A DNA stretch of 64,000 bases from Malus domestica (GCF_042453785.1 NC_091675.1:5158501-5222500), one strand, 5' to 3'; positions 22,481 to 35,483 are shown, counted from the stretch's first letter. Translations and numbers: made by a program. Notes: a model not told the origin generated them from the sequence alone.

Positions 22481-25054
22481 CCAAAAAGATACGCATCACA
22501 TGTTCTGTCCCATTGCCATGCAGAGTATCTCCCAACTTTCCGCTACTCTTGTGAAAAAGACAAAAGGGACCCCCTCAAACCCTAGTCACACTTATTTAAA
22601 ATAATATTAATTAATTTAACTATTTTAGTGAGTTTTGTCTCCTAATTTTGGCCTCTAATCCTGGCTCTTTCGGCTATTGGCCACTGATATTTCTTTCTTT
22701 TTTCCTTTTTGTTTGGGGATGGGTCAATTAAAGTTTTCTTTCTTATAAATCAGTGTTACAGAGAAGATTAGTTTAACCAACCCGTAATTAGGGAAATGAA
22801 AAGATCATGTGGAATGCAAGATATATTCTTGATTTGCTAATGGATCCATAGATCTTTGTCACTCATATTTAACCTATGTCGGTACGTACTCAACGAAATT
22901 AACGCCACCTTATTTACTTGGAAAAATTCAGAGGTCTTTGTAATAATTAAAAAATTTCAGCTCTAACCGTGATATTAATTTTAAGAATTTATACCATTTT
23001 CAAGATTTATAATTGGTACATTAATAGAATCCACATAATAAAATATTTAAAGAATTAATTGACAATACTTTTTTCGTATGTAAAATTTGATAGCAAAATA
23101 CTCATATATCAATCCACGTATGATTGGCATATTAGTTGGAGTTTTTTTTTTTTTATCCTTAAATTTGATTGTGTGATATTTCACTTAAGATTTGACATAT
23201 TCTTTGAAGATGGTCTAAGTATGTCAAAATATGAGTTTTGTTGTTGGCCTTCCAAAAATAAAGATTATTCCCTCGCTTTTGTGGTAAGAGATAGCTCGGT
23301 ATACAACAACGAAGCATGCCTAATTAATTTGACTTATCACGGTCTGAAAAATAGCAAGGAAGAAGAAGAATTGGGACAGGTGCTTTGCATTATATCCTAT
23401 CAATAATTACATACAAAACAATGACTTGTACAATTAATATTGCTCAAATTTTGAGTGTTGAAAATTAATCCTTTACAATTCTAGTGGGTCAGTGGGGTTG
23501 GGAGGAGCCAAAACTTGGGACAACAATCGTGATAACTACAAAAATCCAAATCAAATTTGGCTCTTTAAAATCTTTGAGAATAGTTGGAGAGCTGATAAAT
23601 TTTAGATTTTGAAAGAGATTGAACACTGAACGAGCATGGATCTTCCAGAAAAACAAAAAATATATGCATACTCTTGTGTTTGTGCTGTATCACCTGATAA
23701 GTCGACACGAATTCTTGACTCTTCGACTCTTCATTGAGGCATATTCCAACAGCCAGAGAGGTCGGCAAGTGGGAGAACAACTAACATTCCTCACCATCCA
23801 TTCCATGCATTATACGTTGATGCTTGATTCAGATCACCCAACTGATATGAAGTCCGAACAAATTGGATTGGGTTTGTTTGGAGGGTGTATAATAAAGCTT
23901 GATTTGACTTTTTTTTATATCGATATATCAATAAATGAAAAGTTTGGGGCCATGAGCAGTGGCACTAGATGCCCTTACCTAAGGGCGATTCTGTTCAAAG
24001 TATTGGACCTAAATGATTAACGTGAGTAAAATATTGATCAATGCATGCTTGGACATAGGAGTGGGCTATGGTAGGGCTCGTCACACAACAATCCCTATTG
24101 CAGGGTGCTTCGAGTGCAACACGTATGGTTTAAGGTGAATGGTTTGGCTACGACGCAAGTGGTTAGAGGTGAACGCTCTTGGTGAACAAAATTTTGATAC
24201 CCAGGTTGGCCTAAGGAAATCCTAGGAGCAGCAAGAGTCGGTGAAGCAAGGGACCATGTCAATCTTGAGGGAAGTTAGTGCTGTAGTGGACGGCTTACCT
24301 TGGCTTGAATCTTGCTGATGCGGAGATTGTTTGCGTAGCTTCACTCAACGAGAATCTATATACTAAAAGTAGGCAATCCACTACTAACTGCACCGAGATT
24401 TTTAAGTTTAAAAAACCTACCAAAAGGTCCATTGAGCTTCACCCAACCCAAAATATTGGACCTACATAGTTCAGACGGACAATATGAATGCATGCTTGGA
24501 CTCAGTTTTCTTCAAGTGATGATCAATGGAGTTTTCCCCTTAGTTTTCTTCTTTGAGACTAATCTTGCATTTTGATCTTCTCACTTTATCAAGCGTGTCA
24601 TTTTTTTAGACTAATGTGTCATTTTTTATACAAAAATAAGTCATTTAATGCTTTTAAATTATATTTTATGCTTTTTGTCTTTAATCCCTAGCTAAAATCA
24701 TTCAAAGCTTTTTTTTTTTTTTTTGTGTACAAAATGACACTTGATAGTTGATAAAGTGCAAATGGTTGAGAGATTTTTCAATACCAAAAGGATGGGCACT
24801 TACGTCATATGTCATTATACAAATGGAAGAACTCTTGAAAAAAAAAAAAAACTTTCATCTACTTGTATAATAATATATGGTGTAACATTATGGATTTCTA
24901 AAATATTAAAAAATCTCTCGAAAAGGTCCAAGCACTTCTTCTTTCATGTGAAGCCCAAGTTTTCTTGTCTAAATCGTCTTCAAGTTTCAATGTGCTTACT
25001 TCTATTTGGGCTTTAGATATTCAACACACCGACCTTATGGCTAATCACAACACC
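22481..25054. other. Intergenic, nothing recognised
   Basis: 2.6 kb without a supported gene. Open frames at 23059-23406 and 23619-24020 show no family resemblance and ordinary AT-rich composition, so I treat them as chance. A slightly more GC-balanced patch at 24050-24370 could be an old retroelement or gene fragment; no domain is visible. Confidence 0.35.
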
Positions 25055-26873
25055 TTTCATCGACCAAATTTGTTACCAAAAGCTTTATCAGCGAATGTGT
25101 GGGCCTTAATTCAATTCTGTAGGGCTCAACGGTTCGGTTTGACATAAAGAAGATAGAGGTATTCATCAATTCCCACACTGAACTTGTGACCATTGGCCAA
25201 TTTCCCCCCTCAACTTTAATTTTGGCCAATTTCCCCCCTCAACTCTCATAATTAGTCAATTTCCCCCCTCAACTTTAATTTGGCCAATTCCCCCCCCTCA
25301 ACTCTCATAATTAGTCAATTTGCACTCTACTGTTAATTTTTTTTTAATTTTCCATCTATTCTTTTTTTTTTTTCTTTCAATCTTTCTAATAACTTCCAAC
25401 AAAGTACTAAAATTAACATAAACTCACCTGCATAATATAGGGTAAAATGTACAAAAACATAATACAATTAGTATGTGATATGGGTTGATTATAAGAAAAA
25501 GTTATGAATCGGGTTTAAAGCATGTAGAAGAAGAAATAATAATCCTAAACTCATGGATCAGACCTATTTCAATAAAATGGGTTATTCTTAATAAGGAGTC
25601 GAAAATTATGAATTGACTAGCCATTTTTGCACTAAAGCTCGATTCTCCGCAATTTACTTTAACTTAGCTTTCACTTTTATAAAGAAAATTGTATTCACAT
25701 ACAAAAATGTACACATCAATCCTTTTCGTTATCAATTTTGTATAGTAAAAAATCAAATAAAATTACTCCACACTGATTTATTATGACTAATAATACTATC
25801 TATGATAAACTGTAAAATTCTAAATTTTAATCTATTTGTAATAGGATAAAGACATAGGAAAATGATTAACATACATCTTATTTAGTTTCTTACACACACT
25901 TGTTTAATTATGATCAAATTAAAAAATTAACAGTAGGGTGCAAATTGACTAATTATGAGAGTTGAGGGGAGAAATTGGCCAAATTAAAGTTGAGGGGGGA
26001 AATTGACTAATTATGAGAGTTGAGGGGGGAAATTGGCCAAAATTGAAGTTGAGGGGGGAAATTGGCCAATAGTCACAAGTTCAAGTGGGAAATTGATGAA
26101 TACCTCAAGAAGATATAACCAATTCAATTAGCATTCGTCACTTAGTATTATGTTTTACTTGTATTGTTAACGTATTATGAGGTTTAGTTCACTTATCTAT
26201 CATTTTAGTTTAGATAATATCGTTTGTTAAAAAAAAATTCAATTAGCATTCACCAGTTCGATTTATTTGATTTTGACTAATATCATTATTGTAAACGAAT
26301 AAAACCAAACTATTGTTAATCGGTTTGGTTCGATAGGTTTAAGCCTAGTCCAACACATCACCAAAAAATGTCCAACATTTCAGGAGTTTTAATTTTCTAA
26401 AATCCACACATCTCACACATGTCAATTCATTCAAAAGATTAAGTTTCATCGACCAAATTTGTTACCAAAAGCTTTATCAGTGAATGTGTGGGCCTTAATT
26501 CAATTCTCTAGGAAAAAAACGGCTCGGTTTGACATAAAGAAGATATAACCAATTCAATTACCATTCGCCACTTAGTATTATGTTTTACTTGTATTGTTAA
26601 CGTATTATGAGGCTTAGTTCACTCATCTATTCTTTTAGTTTAGATAATATCGTTTGTTTAAAAAAAATTCAATTATCATTCACCAGTTCGATTTATTTGA
26701 TTTGACTAATATCATTATTGTAACCGAATAAAACCAAACTATTGTTAATTGGTTTGGTTCGATAGGTTTAAGCCTATTCCAACACATCACCAAAAAATGT
26801 CCAACATTTCAAGAGTTTTAATTTTCTAAAATCCACATCTCACACATTTCAATTCGTTCAAAAGATTAAGTTT
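25055..26873. repeat. Local segmental duplication (two arms of about 430 bp)
   Basis: Arm A (about 25055-26446) and arm B (about 26447-26873) share the same order of words from TTTCATCGACCAAATTTG to CAAAAGATTAAGTTT. Arm A is longer because a 951-bp element sits inside it at 25156-26106. Differences between arms are scattered point changes and small indels. Both arms include a SINE-like tail (AGATAATATCGTTTGTTAAA). Confidence 0.8.
25156..26106. mobile_element. Non-autonomous Mutator-like element, 951 bp, with tandem-repeat TIRs
   Basis: It starts GAGGTATTCATCAATTCCCA and ends TGGGAAATTGATGAATACCTC. The inverted ends are about 190 bp long and are themselves made of repeated units containing CCAATTTCCCCCCTCAACT. 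Direct repeats AAGAAGATA flank it at 25147-25155 and 26107-26115, the 9-bp duplication expected of Mutator-type transposition. The unoccupied target is preserved in the neighbouring duplicate arm near 26537-26546. The core is AT-rich and non-coding. Confidence 0.85.
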
Positions 26874-27340
26874 TTTGGAACATAAAAATTCCATCAAGTC
26901 AACTATAGTTTCAATTAATAGAATTTTATGTGAGCAAACGATTTATTAGTTACAATCCCGCATATGCATAAAATACAAGCAAATCTCCTAATTGGTAATA
27001 GCCATTACCAATCGTATAGTTAAACAACGTTATGTGTTGGACGCCAAAGAGGTGAATATATGACAAAATATACGAAATATCTCATTGGTTTTCAACAGAA
27101 CTACATCCCTTTTGTGGTTATTCACGTTGCTTACCGTAGTTATAAAAATTTAACAGTATCTTTGGGCCGTAGGAGCTTTTTTAAAGAGAAGCTTACAAAC
27201 TCATTTTTACGAAGACATTTCTAAAAAAAAATAAGCACTTATAGACAAGTATTTTTCACATAGACAAACCAAATGGACAGCTTTTTCAGATCTGCGTATT
27301 AGTAAATTTATGCTGGTTTATGGATCATAGATCAGAATTA
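26874..27340. other. Intergenic, nothing recognised
   Basis: AT-rich DNA without a supported feature. Confidence 0.4.
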
Positions 27341-28165
27341 GGCCCTCTCCAACCGAAGGCTGGTCAAAGAGCTCGTTTTAGCCCTCTGGCCCTCCAAGAT
27401 ATTAATATTTTAATGAACAGTACATGGCCATATTTGCCTCCGTCTCCAACCGAGGGCCAAATGGCCAAAGAGCTTGTTTTAGCCCTGTCACAAGAAACCG
27501 TCTCTAACCGAGGGCTAAAGGGTCATAGGGTCAAACATAATTTATTATTTAAAAACTACAACTTAAATGTTGTTTAAGTTTCATGTTGTTAAATGTTTTT
27601 TTATGTTGTATAATTTTTATGTTGGTTAATGTTATTTAATGTTGTTTCATATTGTTTAATGTTGTTTCATGTTACTTAATTTAATTTAATGTTGTATAAG
27701 GGCTTAGGAAGTTATAAGAAAAAAATAGAATTAAAAAAAATATGAAACAAATTTTGTGAAATAGAAGTTATAGGAAAAAAAATAGAATTTAAAATAAAAT
27801 GAAACAAATTTTGTGAAATAGAAGTTATAGGAAAAAATGGAATTTAAAAAAATATATGAAACAAATTTTGTAAAATAAAAGTTATAGGAAAAAAAATAGA
27901 TTTAAAAAAAATATATATGAACAATAGAAGTTATAGGAAAAAAATTGTAAATAAAAAAAATCATAAAATTGTTAAAAAAATTCAAAGCATTCCTATAGGT
28001 TAGAACTGACAGGATTTCCATTTTTTCTGGCCAGCCCTCCAGCCTTTTCTGATTCTGTGGGGCCCTCTCAGATTCCACAGCTCTCTGGCCTAACCCTCGG
28101 TTGGAGATGATTTTCAGGCTATTTTCGGCCCTCTGGTTCTTTGGACCATTCAGTTGGAGATGACC
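27341..28165. mobile_element. PIF/Harbinger-like non-autonomous element with internal minisatellites
   Basis: The left end is GGCCCTCTCCAACCGA and the right end, read in reverse, is GGTCATCTCCAACTGA. Both sides are flanked by TTA (27338-27340 and 28166-28168), the usual duplication of this superfamily. Repeated CCAACCGAGGGC words lie near both ends. Inside are two tandem arrays: ATGTTGTTTAATG-type units (about 27580-27690) and about five 55-bp units with GAAACAAATTTTGTGAAATA (about 27710-27950). No transposase is present. Confidence 0.6.
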
Positions 28166-28344
28166 TTAACAAGTACGAGACAAAGAAAAGGATGAAGAAA
28201 AGTTACAAGGCAAACAGACACCAGATAGGCACAAGGCTATGGAGCACATAGCCTATTCTATTGTCCCTAATTCTTCAAGTCCAATAAATTAAAAGTTACA
28301 TATTACTAATACAGGGTCAGACAACTTAGGGCGCCAAATTAAGG

Positions 28345-29442
28345 GGTATAGTCAAACTATGATTTTAAAGGATTTTAAAAGTGGTCGAATTGATAGAATT
28401 TAAGACTCCTACAAAATTCATATGGATTTTAAAGAACTTGAATGAATTTAGTTTGTAGATTTTGGTGGATTGTGGTGGATTTTCATATAATTTTTTTATT
28501 GAAAAAAAAAGGAAAAATCCTTCCCCTCACCCTACTGTACTCGATAGCCACTTTATCACCTCCATTTTCGAGTCCCCTTTCATATAACCACGGCTCCATC
28601 TCTTTCTTAATTGATAGATCAACATAACTTTGGTAAGCTTTTGAGCACTATACCACCAACAACCATCACCACTGACTATGTTAGGCTGTTGAGCATTAAG
28701 CATCAACATCCATCAACTTTTGAGAGGGCGGGCCTAACCTTTGAAGAGATAAGAGTTAGGCTGTTGATTGTGGAGAATGAGTGAGCCTAAGCGCCTCTGC
28801 AACATCCTAGCCGCCATGGTTGAGTTCTTGCTTGGATTGCTTGAGCTTGTCGGTTTGAGTTCGGTTTTTGCAAACGGTATTATGTAGATGATGCCGCAAA
28901 CACAGAGTGTCTTCCAAGTTTTAAATGCCTTTGGATGGTAATTATATTAAAATTGGCCAAAAGGAAAGGGCATAAAAGTCCTTTGATGGTGTAAGCTCAC
29001 TCAGTCTTTGCAATCAACAGCCATCACCACCGACCGAACTCGTCCAAAAACCTAGCTTAATGTGTGTGCAATACTGCGAAATGCTTACAAAAAGAGAGTC
29101 CACCAAAGTATATGGTGGTTACCTGTGTATGGTTGGGATTGGTAAAGACTTGAGGACTGCCCAGATGGAAAAGAATTTGAAATCCTAAAGGGTGACGTTG
29201 GATTCTTTTTAGTCTTAGTTATATATATTTTTTGCTCTCAAATCCCACAAAATCCACAACTTATTGAAATCCTCCAAAATCTTAATTTTTTTAATACACT
29301 TAGATTTGGATGGATTTTAAAATCCTGTAAAATCTTTTAATTGACTATACCTAGATTTGAATGGATTTTAAAATCTTTTAATTGACTACACTAGAATTTT
29401 AATGTCTTTTAAAATCCTCTCAAATTTGAGTTTGACTATACC
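28345..29442. mobile_element. TIR element with TATAGTCAAAC ends, about 1.1 kb
   Basis: The left end GGTATAGTCAAACTATG is matched by the right end GAGTTTGACTATACC in reverse complement, and repeated GGATTTTAAAA words lie inside both ends. The centre (28600-29200) is less AT-rich, with mirrored phrases around CAACAACCATCACCAC and GCAATCAACAGCCATCACC. No long reading frame is seen, so it is non-autonomous. The target duplication is not clear. Confidence 0.5.
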
Positions 29443-29463
29443 ATAATCACACTCACCAGATTT

Positions 29464-32400
29464 AGGCCTGGCAAACGGGTCATGTCTGTCATGTTTGTGT
29501 CATTTTCGTGTAACACATGTTATCTTAACGGGTCGTGTCGTGTCGTGTCACACCCGTTATGACCCTTTATGACCCGTTAAAAAAATAAATTTTTTTCTTA
29601 AATTTGCACATACCACACATTGCCACATAAATATTACTTCAAAACATTAAAACACATTTTTCGTTTAAGTATTACATCTACACTTGAAAATAAGAGCCTA
29701 ATAAACAAACATCCATACACTACTAGTCTATTACAAAATATTAAATGTGCAAGGATATGCAAAATGAAAGAGTTTTTGTTTTCAAGGTTGTGAAGCTTTT
29801 CTCAAAAGTTAAAACCTTGCCAATAGAACCCAAAGCTTGCATGTTATTCCTTTTACAAAATCCTCAATTTTCATTGATCATCATGACATAAGATTTTGTG
29901 GTATCCACTAGTGTAAATATTTTAAATTGAAGATCGAATTCATTCATTGTATTCATATAGGGTCAAGGAGTGTAGCTGTAAAAAAATCATCAAAATCGAA
30001 GTTAAAAATAACTGTTAAATCGTGATTTTTCGTTGATAACCGTTGAAAAGTTTTGTCCCGTTACTTGATCTATAAATGTTTGTTTTTTGCGATTTTTGAC
30101 GTATGTGATCTTGAAGCATATACAAACAAGTTTGACAATTGGATCGTTGAAATTAGTTTCGAAGAATGTGTTTCCCATCAAAATGATAGATTCACTAACA
30201 CTTAGATTTTATTTATACTTTCATTAAGCATAAGCACATAAGATTTTGTGGTATCCATTAGTGTAAATATTTTAAATTGAAGATCGAATTCATTAATTAT
30301 ATTCATACAGGGTCAAGGAGTGTAGCTGTAAAAAATCATCAAAATCGGAGTTAAAATAACCGTTAAATCGTGATTTTTCGTTGATAATCGTCGAAAAGTT
30401 TTGTCCCGTTACTTAATCTCTGAATGTTTGTTTTTTGCGATTTTTGGTGTATGCGATCTTGAAACATATACAAACAAGTTTGATGGTTGGATCGTTGAAA
30501 TTAGGTTCGTAGAATGCATATCCCATCAAAATGATATATTCACTAACACTTAGAGTTCATTTATACTTTCATTAAGTATAACATAAGATTTTGTGGTATC
30601 CACTACTGTAAATATTTTAAATTGAAGATCGAATTCATTCATTGTATTCATATATAGTCAAAGAGTGTAGCTGTAAAAAATCATCAAAATCGGAGTTAAA
30701 ATAACCGTTAAATCGTGATTTTTCGTTGATAACCGTTGAAAAGTTTTGTCCCGTTACTTGATCTCTGAATGTTTGTTTTTTGCAATTTTTTGTGTATGCG
30801 ATCTCAAAGTATATACAAACATATTTGACGATTGAATCGTTGAAACTAGTTTCGTATAATGCGTATCTCATCAAAACAATAAATTCACAAACACTTAAGA
30901 GTTTATTCATACTTCCATTAAATATAACATAAGATTTTGTGGTATCTACTAGTGTAAATATTTTAAATTGAAGATCGAGTTCATTCATTGTATTCGTATA
31001 GGATCAAGGAGTGTAGCTGTAAAAAATCATCAAAATCGGAGTTAACATAACCGTTAAATAGTGATTTTTCGTTGATAACCGTCGAAAAGTTTTGTCCCGT
31101 TACTTGATCTCTGAGTGTTTGTTTTTTCGCAATTTTTGGTGTATGCAATCTTGAAGTATGTACAAACAAGTTTGACGGTTGGATCATTGAAATTAGTTTC
31201 GTAGAATGCGTATCCCATCAAAACGATAGATTCACTAACACTTGAGAGTTTATTCATACTTTCATTAAGTATAACATAAGATTCCACTAGTGTAAATATT
31301 TTAAATTGAAGATCGAATTCATTCATTGTATTCATATAGGATCAAAGAGTATAACTGTAAAAAAATCATTAAAATCGAAGTTAAAATAACTGTTAAATAG
31401 TGATTTTTCGTTGATAACTATCGAAAAGTTTTGTCCCGTTACTTTATCTCTGAATGTTTGTTTTTTGCAATTTTTGGCGTATGCAATCTTGAAGCATACA
31501 CAAACAAGTTTGATGGTTTGATCGTTAAAATTAGTTTCGTAGAATGTGTATCTCATCAAAACGATAGATTCACTAACACTTAGAGTTTATTTATACTCCA
31601 CTAGTATAAATATTTTAAATTGAAGATCGAATTCATTCATTGTATTCATATAGGGTCAATGAGTGTAGCAGTAAAAAAATCATCAAAATCGGAGTTAAAA
31701 TAACCTTTAAATAGTGATTTTTCGTTGATAACCGTCGAAAAGTTTTGTCCCATTACTTGATCTCTGAATGTTTGTTTTTTGCAATTTTTGGCGTATGCAA
31801 TCTCGAAGTGTGTACAAACATGTTTGACGGTTGGATCGTTGAAACTAATTTTGTAGAATGCGTATCTCATCAAAACAATAGATTCACTAACACCTAAGAG
31901 TTTATTCATACTTTCATTAAGTATAACATAATAGTGTAAATATTTTAAATTGAATATCGAGTTCATTCATTGTATTCATATAGGGTCAAGGAGTGTAGTT
32001 GTAAAAAAATCATCAAAATCAAAGTTAAAATAACCATTAAATCGTGATTTTTCATTAATAACCGTCGAAAAGTTTTGTCCCGTTACTTGATCTTTGAATG
32101 TTTGTTTTTTTTTGCGATTTTTTGCTAATGCGATCTCGAAGTATATACAAACAAGTTTGACGGTGGGATCGTTGAAATTAGTTTTGTAGAATTCATATCC
32201 TATCAAGATCAATGGTGTATATATATATATATTTATTAAGTAGATTTAAATTTCTTTATTTTGTACACATAACACTTAAGAAATTGAATGATATGTATAT
32301 TTAAGCCGATCCAATGGTTAGCAATTTTTAATATTTAATTTAATATATATATATAATTATTATAGTTTTTGTTAAATTAATATATATAATTATTATAGTA

Positions 32401-32601
32401 TTTTTTTAGGGTTATAAAATTATAAAATTAATATTTTGCTTATCGTGTATCGTGTTACCCATGTGTATACCCGAACCAACCCGTTATCTTAACAGGTGCT
32501 TATTGGGTTACTCGATAACGACCCAATTCATTATCGTGTCGGCCCGAACACCTGTTAATTTCGTGTCGAGTTATTGGGTCGTGTCAAGAATTGTCAGGCC
32601 T
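29464..32601. mobile_element. hAT-like TIR element carrying a satellite array
   Basis: The left end AGGCCTGGCAAAC and right end TTGTCAGGCCT are inverted, and the subterminal regions on both sides are rich in GGGTCGTGTC and ACCCGTTA words, a layout typical of hAT-type non-autonomous elements. Between them lies a tandem array (29880-32215). No transposase frame is present. I could not find a convincing 8-bp target duplication, so the superfamily is an inference. Confidence 0.5.
29880..32215. repeat. Satellite array of about seven 325-350 bp units
   Basis: The phrase AGATTTTGTGGTATCCA recurs at about 29891, 30241, 30586 and 30932, with shortened versions near 31279, 31600 and 31930. Each unit also contains TTGAAGATCGAATTCATTC, AAAGTTTTGTCCCGTTACTT and GGATCGTTGAAATTAG. 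The first three intervals are close to 347 bp; later units carry deletions. On the minus strand each unit holds an open frame of 75-117 codons, but these start and stop at inconsistent places and drift with indels, so I do not call them genes. Confidence 0.9.
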
Positions 32602-35052
32602 AACCTTATGGAAAATCTTTATGGTTATTGCTTGCCATATAAAATTCAGTATTTTTCTTTCTTTTTCCTTTGAACACTCGTAGAAGGCTAATTCGAGAGA
32701 TTACTCTAAATTGAGCAACGTAATGAGTTATGATTAGGTTAAGTTGAATGTTCCACGGCCACCTGAATGAAAATCAGTTGACATAATTTTATGATGGTAC
32801 TAGCTCGAATCTTGTATCTCACCACTGCCCCATAACACTCGGTGGAGCAAACGAAGTGCATAAATAATTTTTCAAAAACTAAATTTATGAAGAGGAGGAT
32901 TTGCACTTGGATGTAAGAGAACATACTGTTTGGGTTAATATTTGAACATCGGACCAAGATAAAGGAAAGCCCAAAGATGCCAACTAAAAGGGGATTTTCC
33001 CAAAGCCCTGCACGGAGCCCAGAGGCAAATTGAAGCCTTCTCAGCCAAAATGCAAGCCATGTGCTTACTATTAAAGTGATAAGTGATGGAGACTAACCTA
33101 CTACCAGCCAAAAAATACTTTCTAGTGGCATTCCAAGTAAAAAACTGATGACTCGCTACCTTCCAAGTGCTTTCGGGTAAGAACAAAGTTATAGCAGTCA
33201 GGCTAATTTGCCTATGAAAGGAGGAAGAGACCCCAAAGACAATGACACTCAACCAATCAAACAAACAAACATACAAACTCTACTCTCAAGCCAAATTTGC
33301 ATCCAAAAGCTGAAATCAACCCAGATTCAGTCATTTTTAGCGACAAGCTATCTCTTGTCCAGTTTAAAGCTCTACAATCTCCCTTAGTGGCGTAGTATCG
33401 ATTTCCTTGTGTAAATTTGTTTACCATCCATCCATTTTTAGCATATAAACCCTTGTTAATTCAAAGAGAAGTGATTGCAAGAGGTTCAACCTTGACAGAT
33501 AAGGTGAAATCTTGCTCGAAACTCTTTGTTTGTTTTCTAAATTTGTATATCTATTACTTAATGCACTCTCCAGTATGTATTCAAGTCATATTCACCTGTT
33601 TTCCTACTTTAAGAGTCTCATTCGTATCTCGATCCGGCTAGTTTAATGGATATGTTATCATTAAAAGCAATCTAGGACCAAACAAATGACTTAAGGGGAT
33701 CTGGACTCCCTTCATTCAAACATACAAGACTATGAACTAAAACTCCTTGTTTACAAGGCAAGAAAAAGAACTTAATGTGGACTTAACCCATCCACGACAA
33801 TCCTTTGATAACAATAAGTCCGAGTAACTTGGGGCGCAAGTAATCGACTTAAAACACTCTTGTTCTACATCTGCTATACTGAGATAGCAGTGGCATGCCT
33901 AGCACTCATTTAGTTTTGATTGCGAGCCTCAAGGCCTACACCTAAGGCTCCACAAATGCACCTTTCAGAACTAACTTTGTCATCTTCTTGTAGCAAATCA
34001 ACAAGCAAGAGCCCTACTACACATCCAAAGTGTCAATCCCTTGGGGAGCTGTGCTGAGGTCCTGGGATCATTCCACAGATAAATCTTCGCCACGAACACA
34101 TACACGCTACCATATTCTATCAACTAACCTAACACCCATATACCACAAATTACTTATTTCAATACTAAAGCTTTGTTGGGGAATTTGGACCCCATAAAAG
34201 GAAACAGAAAATTAACTAAACCAAGAGCAATATTGGACCACAACACACTACCATAATCATGCCATGAGGACCACCTCGTACGGTCGATGGCATTGGGCGC
34301 ATGGCTTGGGCAAAAAATAATGGAGCTTGTCTTATTTTTCATGTCTTCCATTAAAACAACAAATTAAGAACCACCATAACCAAAGGCAGAGCAGAGAGAG
34401 CAGGATTGCAGAGCTGTCTTCACTCCCTCCGCCTCTGGTCTCTGCACAAAATAGTACGTTTGGCATTTCATCAGATAGTGACATGTTAGGGATCCCAGCC
34501 CAGCAAAGCCCATCGGATACCGATCCTGCGATTTTTTTCCTATCCAAATGGCTCTGTGCTGCTTCTGCTACAACTGCAAGACAGCAACAAAACCTGGGAT
34601 AAAGATCGATGGTGTAAATTTAAACCGTTTCGTTGGATATATCTGGGAGGGATAAAACATAGAAGAAGGATATCATTAAGCCACTCACGAGTCGAATGTG
34701 CATTCTTCTTCTAAATTCATCTTACAAAATATTCACGGATTTCAATGTCCTGTGTCTCGTCTATCGTATCTGAACAATTTATGGCACAATGGGTCAACTG
34801 CATGCACTTTCGAATCTAGCTCATGGTGATTTTTAAAATAAAAAAATAAACAAAGGATTAGGGTTCTAGTGGCCGTATGATGACTGAAACAGTTCGTTTT
34901 CAAGAATATTAATCCTGCAAAAAAAAAAAAAAATTATGAAATTTTAAGTTGAGGAGTGTTTAGGATAGTTGATCATCTATTTGCGCATGGTTCATACTTT
35001 CATCAATGACTTAAGAGTTGCGCACGTACGAATGTTACTAACAAAATACATG
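32602..35052. other. Intergenic, nothing recognised
   Basis: 2.4 kb with no supported gene. The minus-strand open frame at 33276-32935 (113 codons) and the overlapping frames at 34154-34602 resemble no known family. Confidence 0.4.
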
Positions 35053-35057
35053 ACTCA

Positions 35058-35352
35058 TGTTGGAATTAAATAGAATTCAGTTTTGTTCAAGTGTTTAAGA
35101 AAGAAGAAATCAATAGAAAAGTGTATGTCTAGTCTCATAAGACAAGTGTATGCTTTAGATCTTTGTTTTGAATCAAGGGCTGAGATTGCTCTAGATTAGC
35201 TTGTAAGGAAATATCCTAAGTTGATATTTATTGAAATATCTGTGATTACTTCACAGATAAGAAACCTTTCACATTCCCCCCGATTCTGTGTTCTCTATTT
35301 CATTTTTTCTTGTCTGCCTCCAGGAACCAAACTAACTCACCAGAATTTATCA
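35058..35352 (+). repeat. 5' LTR of the copia element
   Basis: 295 bp, TG...CA termini, identical by eye to the 3' LTR. It contains an 8-bp inverted repeat (ATCTGTGA / TCACAGAT, about 35238-35258) that could form a small hairpin in the transcript. Confidence 0.95.
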
Positions 35353-35364
35353 TGGTATCAGAGC
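35353..35364 (+). other. Primer binding site of the copia element
   Basis: TGGTATCAGAGC is complementary to the 3' end of plant initiator methionine tRNA and abuts the LTR without a gap, as usual for copia elements. Confidence 0.9.
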
Positions 35365-35483
35365 TTAGGTTCTGATCAAATTCAGGACTGGGCGTTTTGT
35401 GTGGGTGCTTCGTATCTCTGAAAAGAAAAGGGGAAAAACATACCCAGATCGTGAAAATCTCATCTGTTCTTACAAAGCCTCAC

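Noticed and set aside
23059..24020. Two + strand frames of 115 and 133 codons
   Set aside because: Neither shows a domain, signal or splice context; AT-rich low-information translations rich in Phe, Ile and Lys.
30635..32212. Series of related minus-strand open frames (75-117 codons) in the tandem array
   Set aside because: They are repeats of one satellite unit; starts, stops and lengths are inconsistent and indels shift the frame between units, so they look like by-products of the array.
32935..33276. 113-codon minus-strand frame
   Set aside because: No family resemblance and composition like the surrounding intergenic DNA.
35221..35421. Open frame inside the LTR, repeated at 39738-39956
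   Set aside because: Present only because the LTR is repeated; not a gene product of the element.
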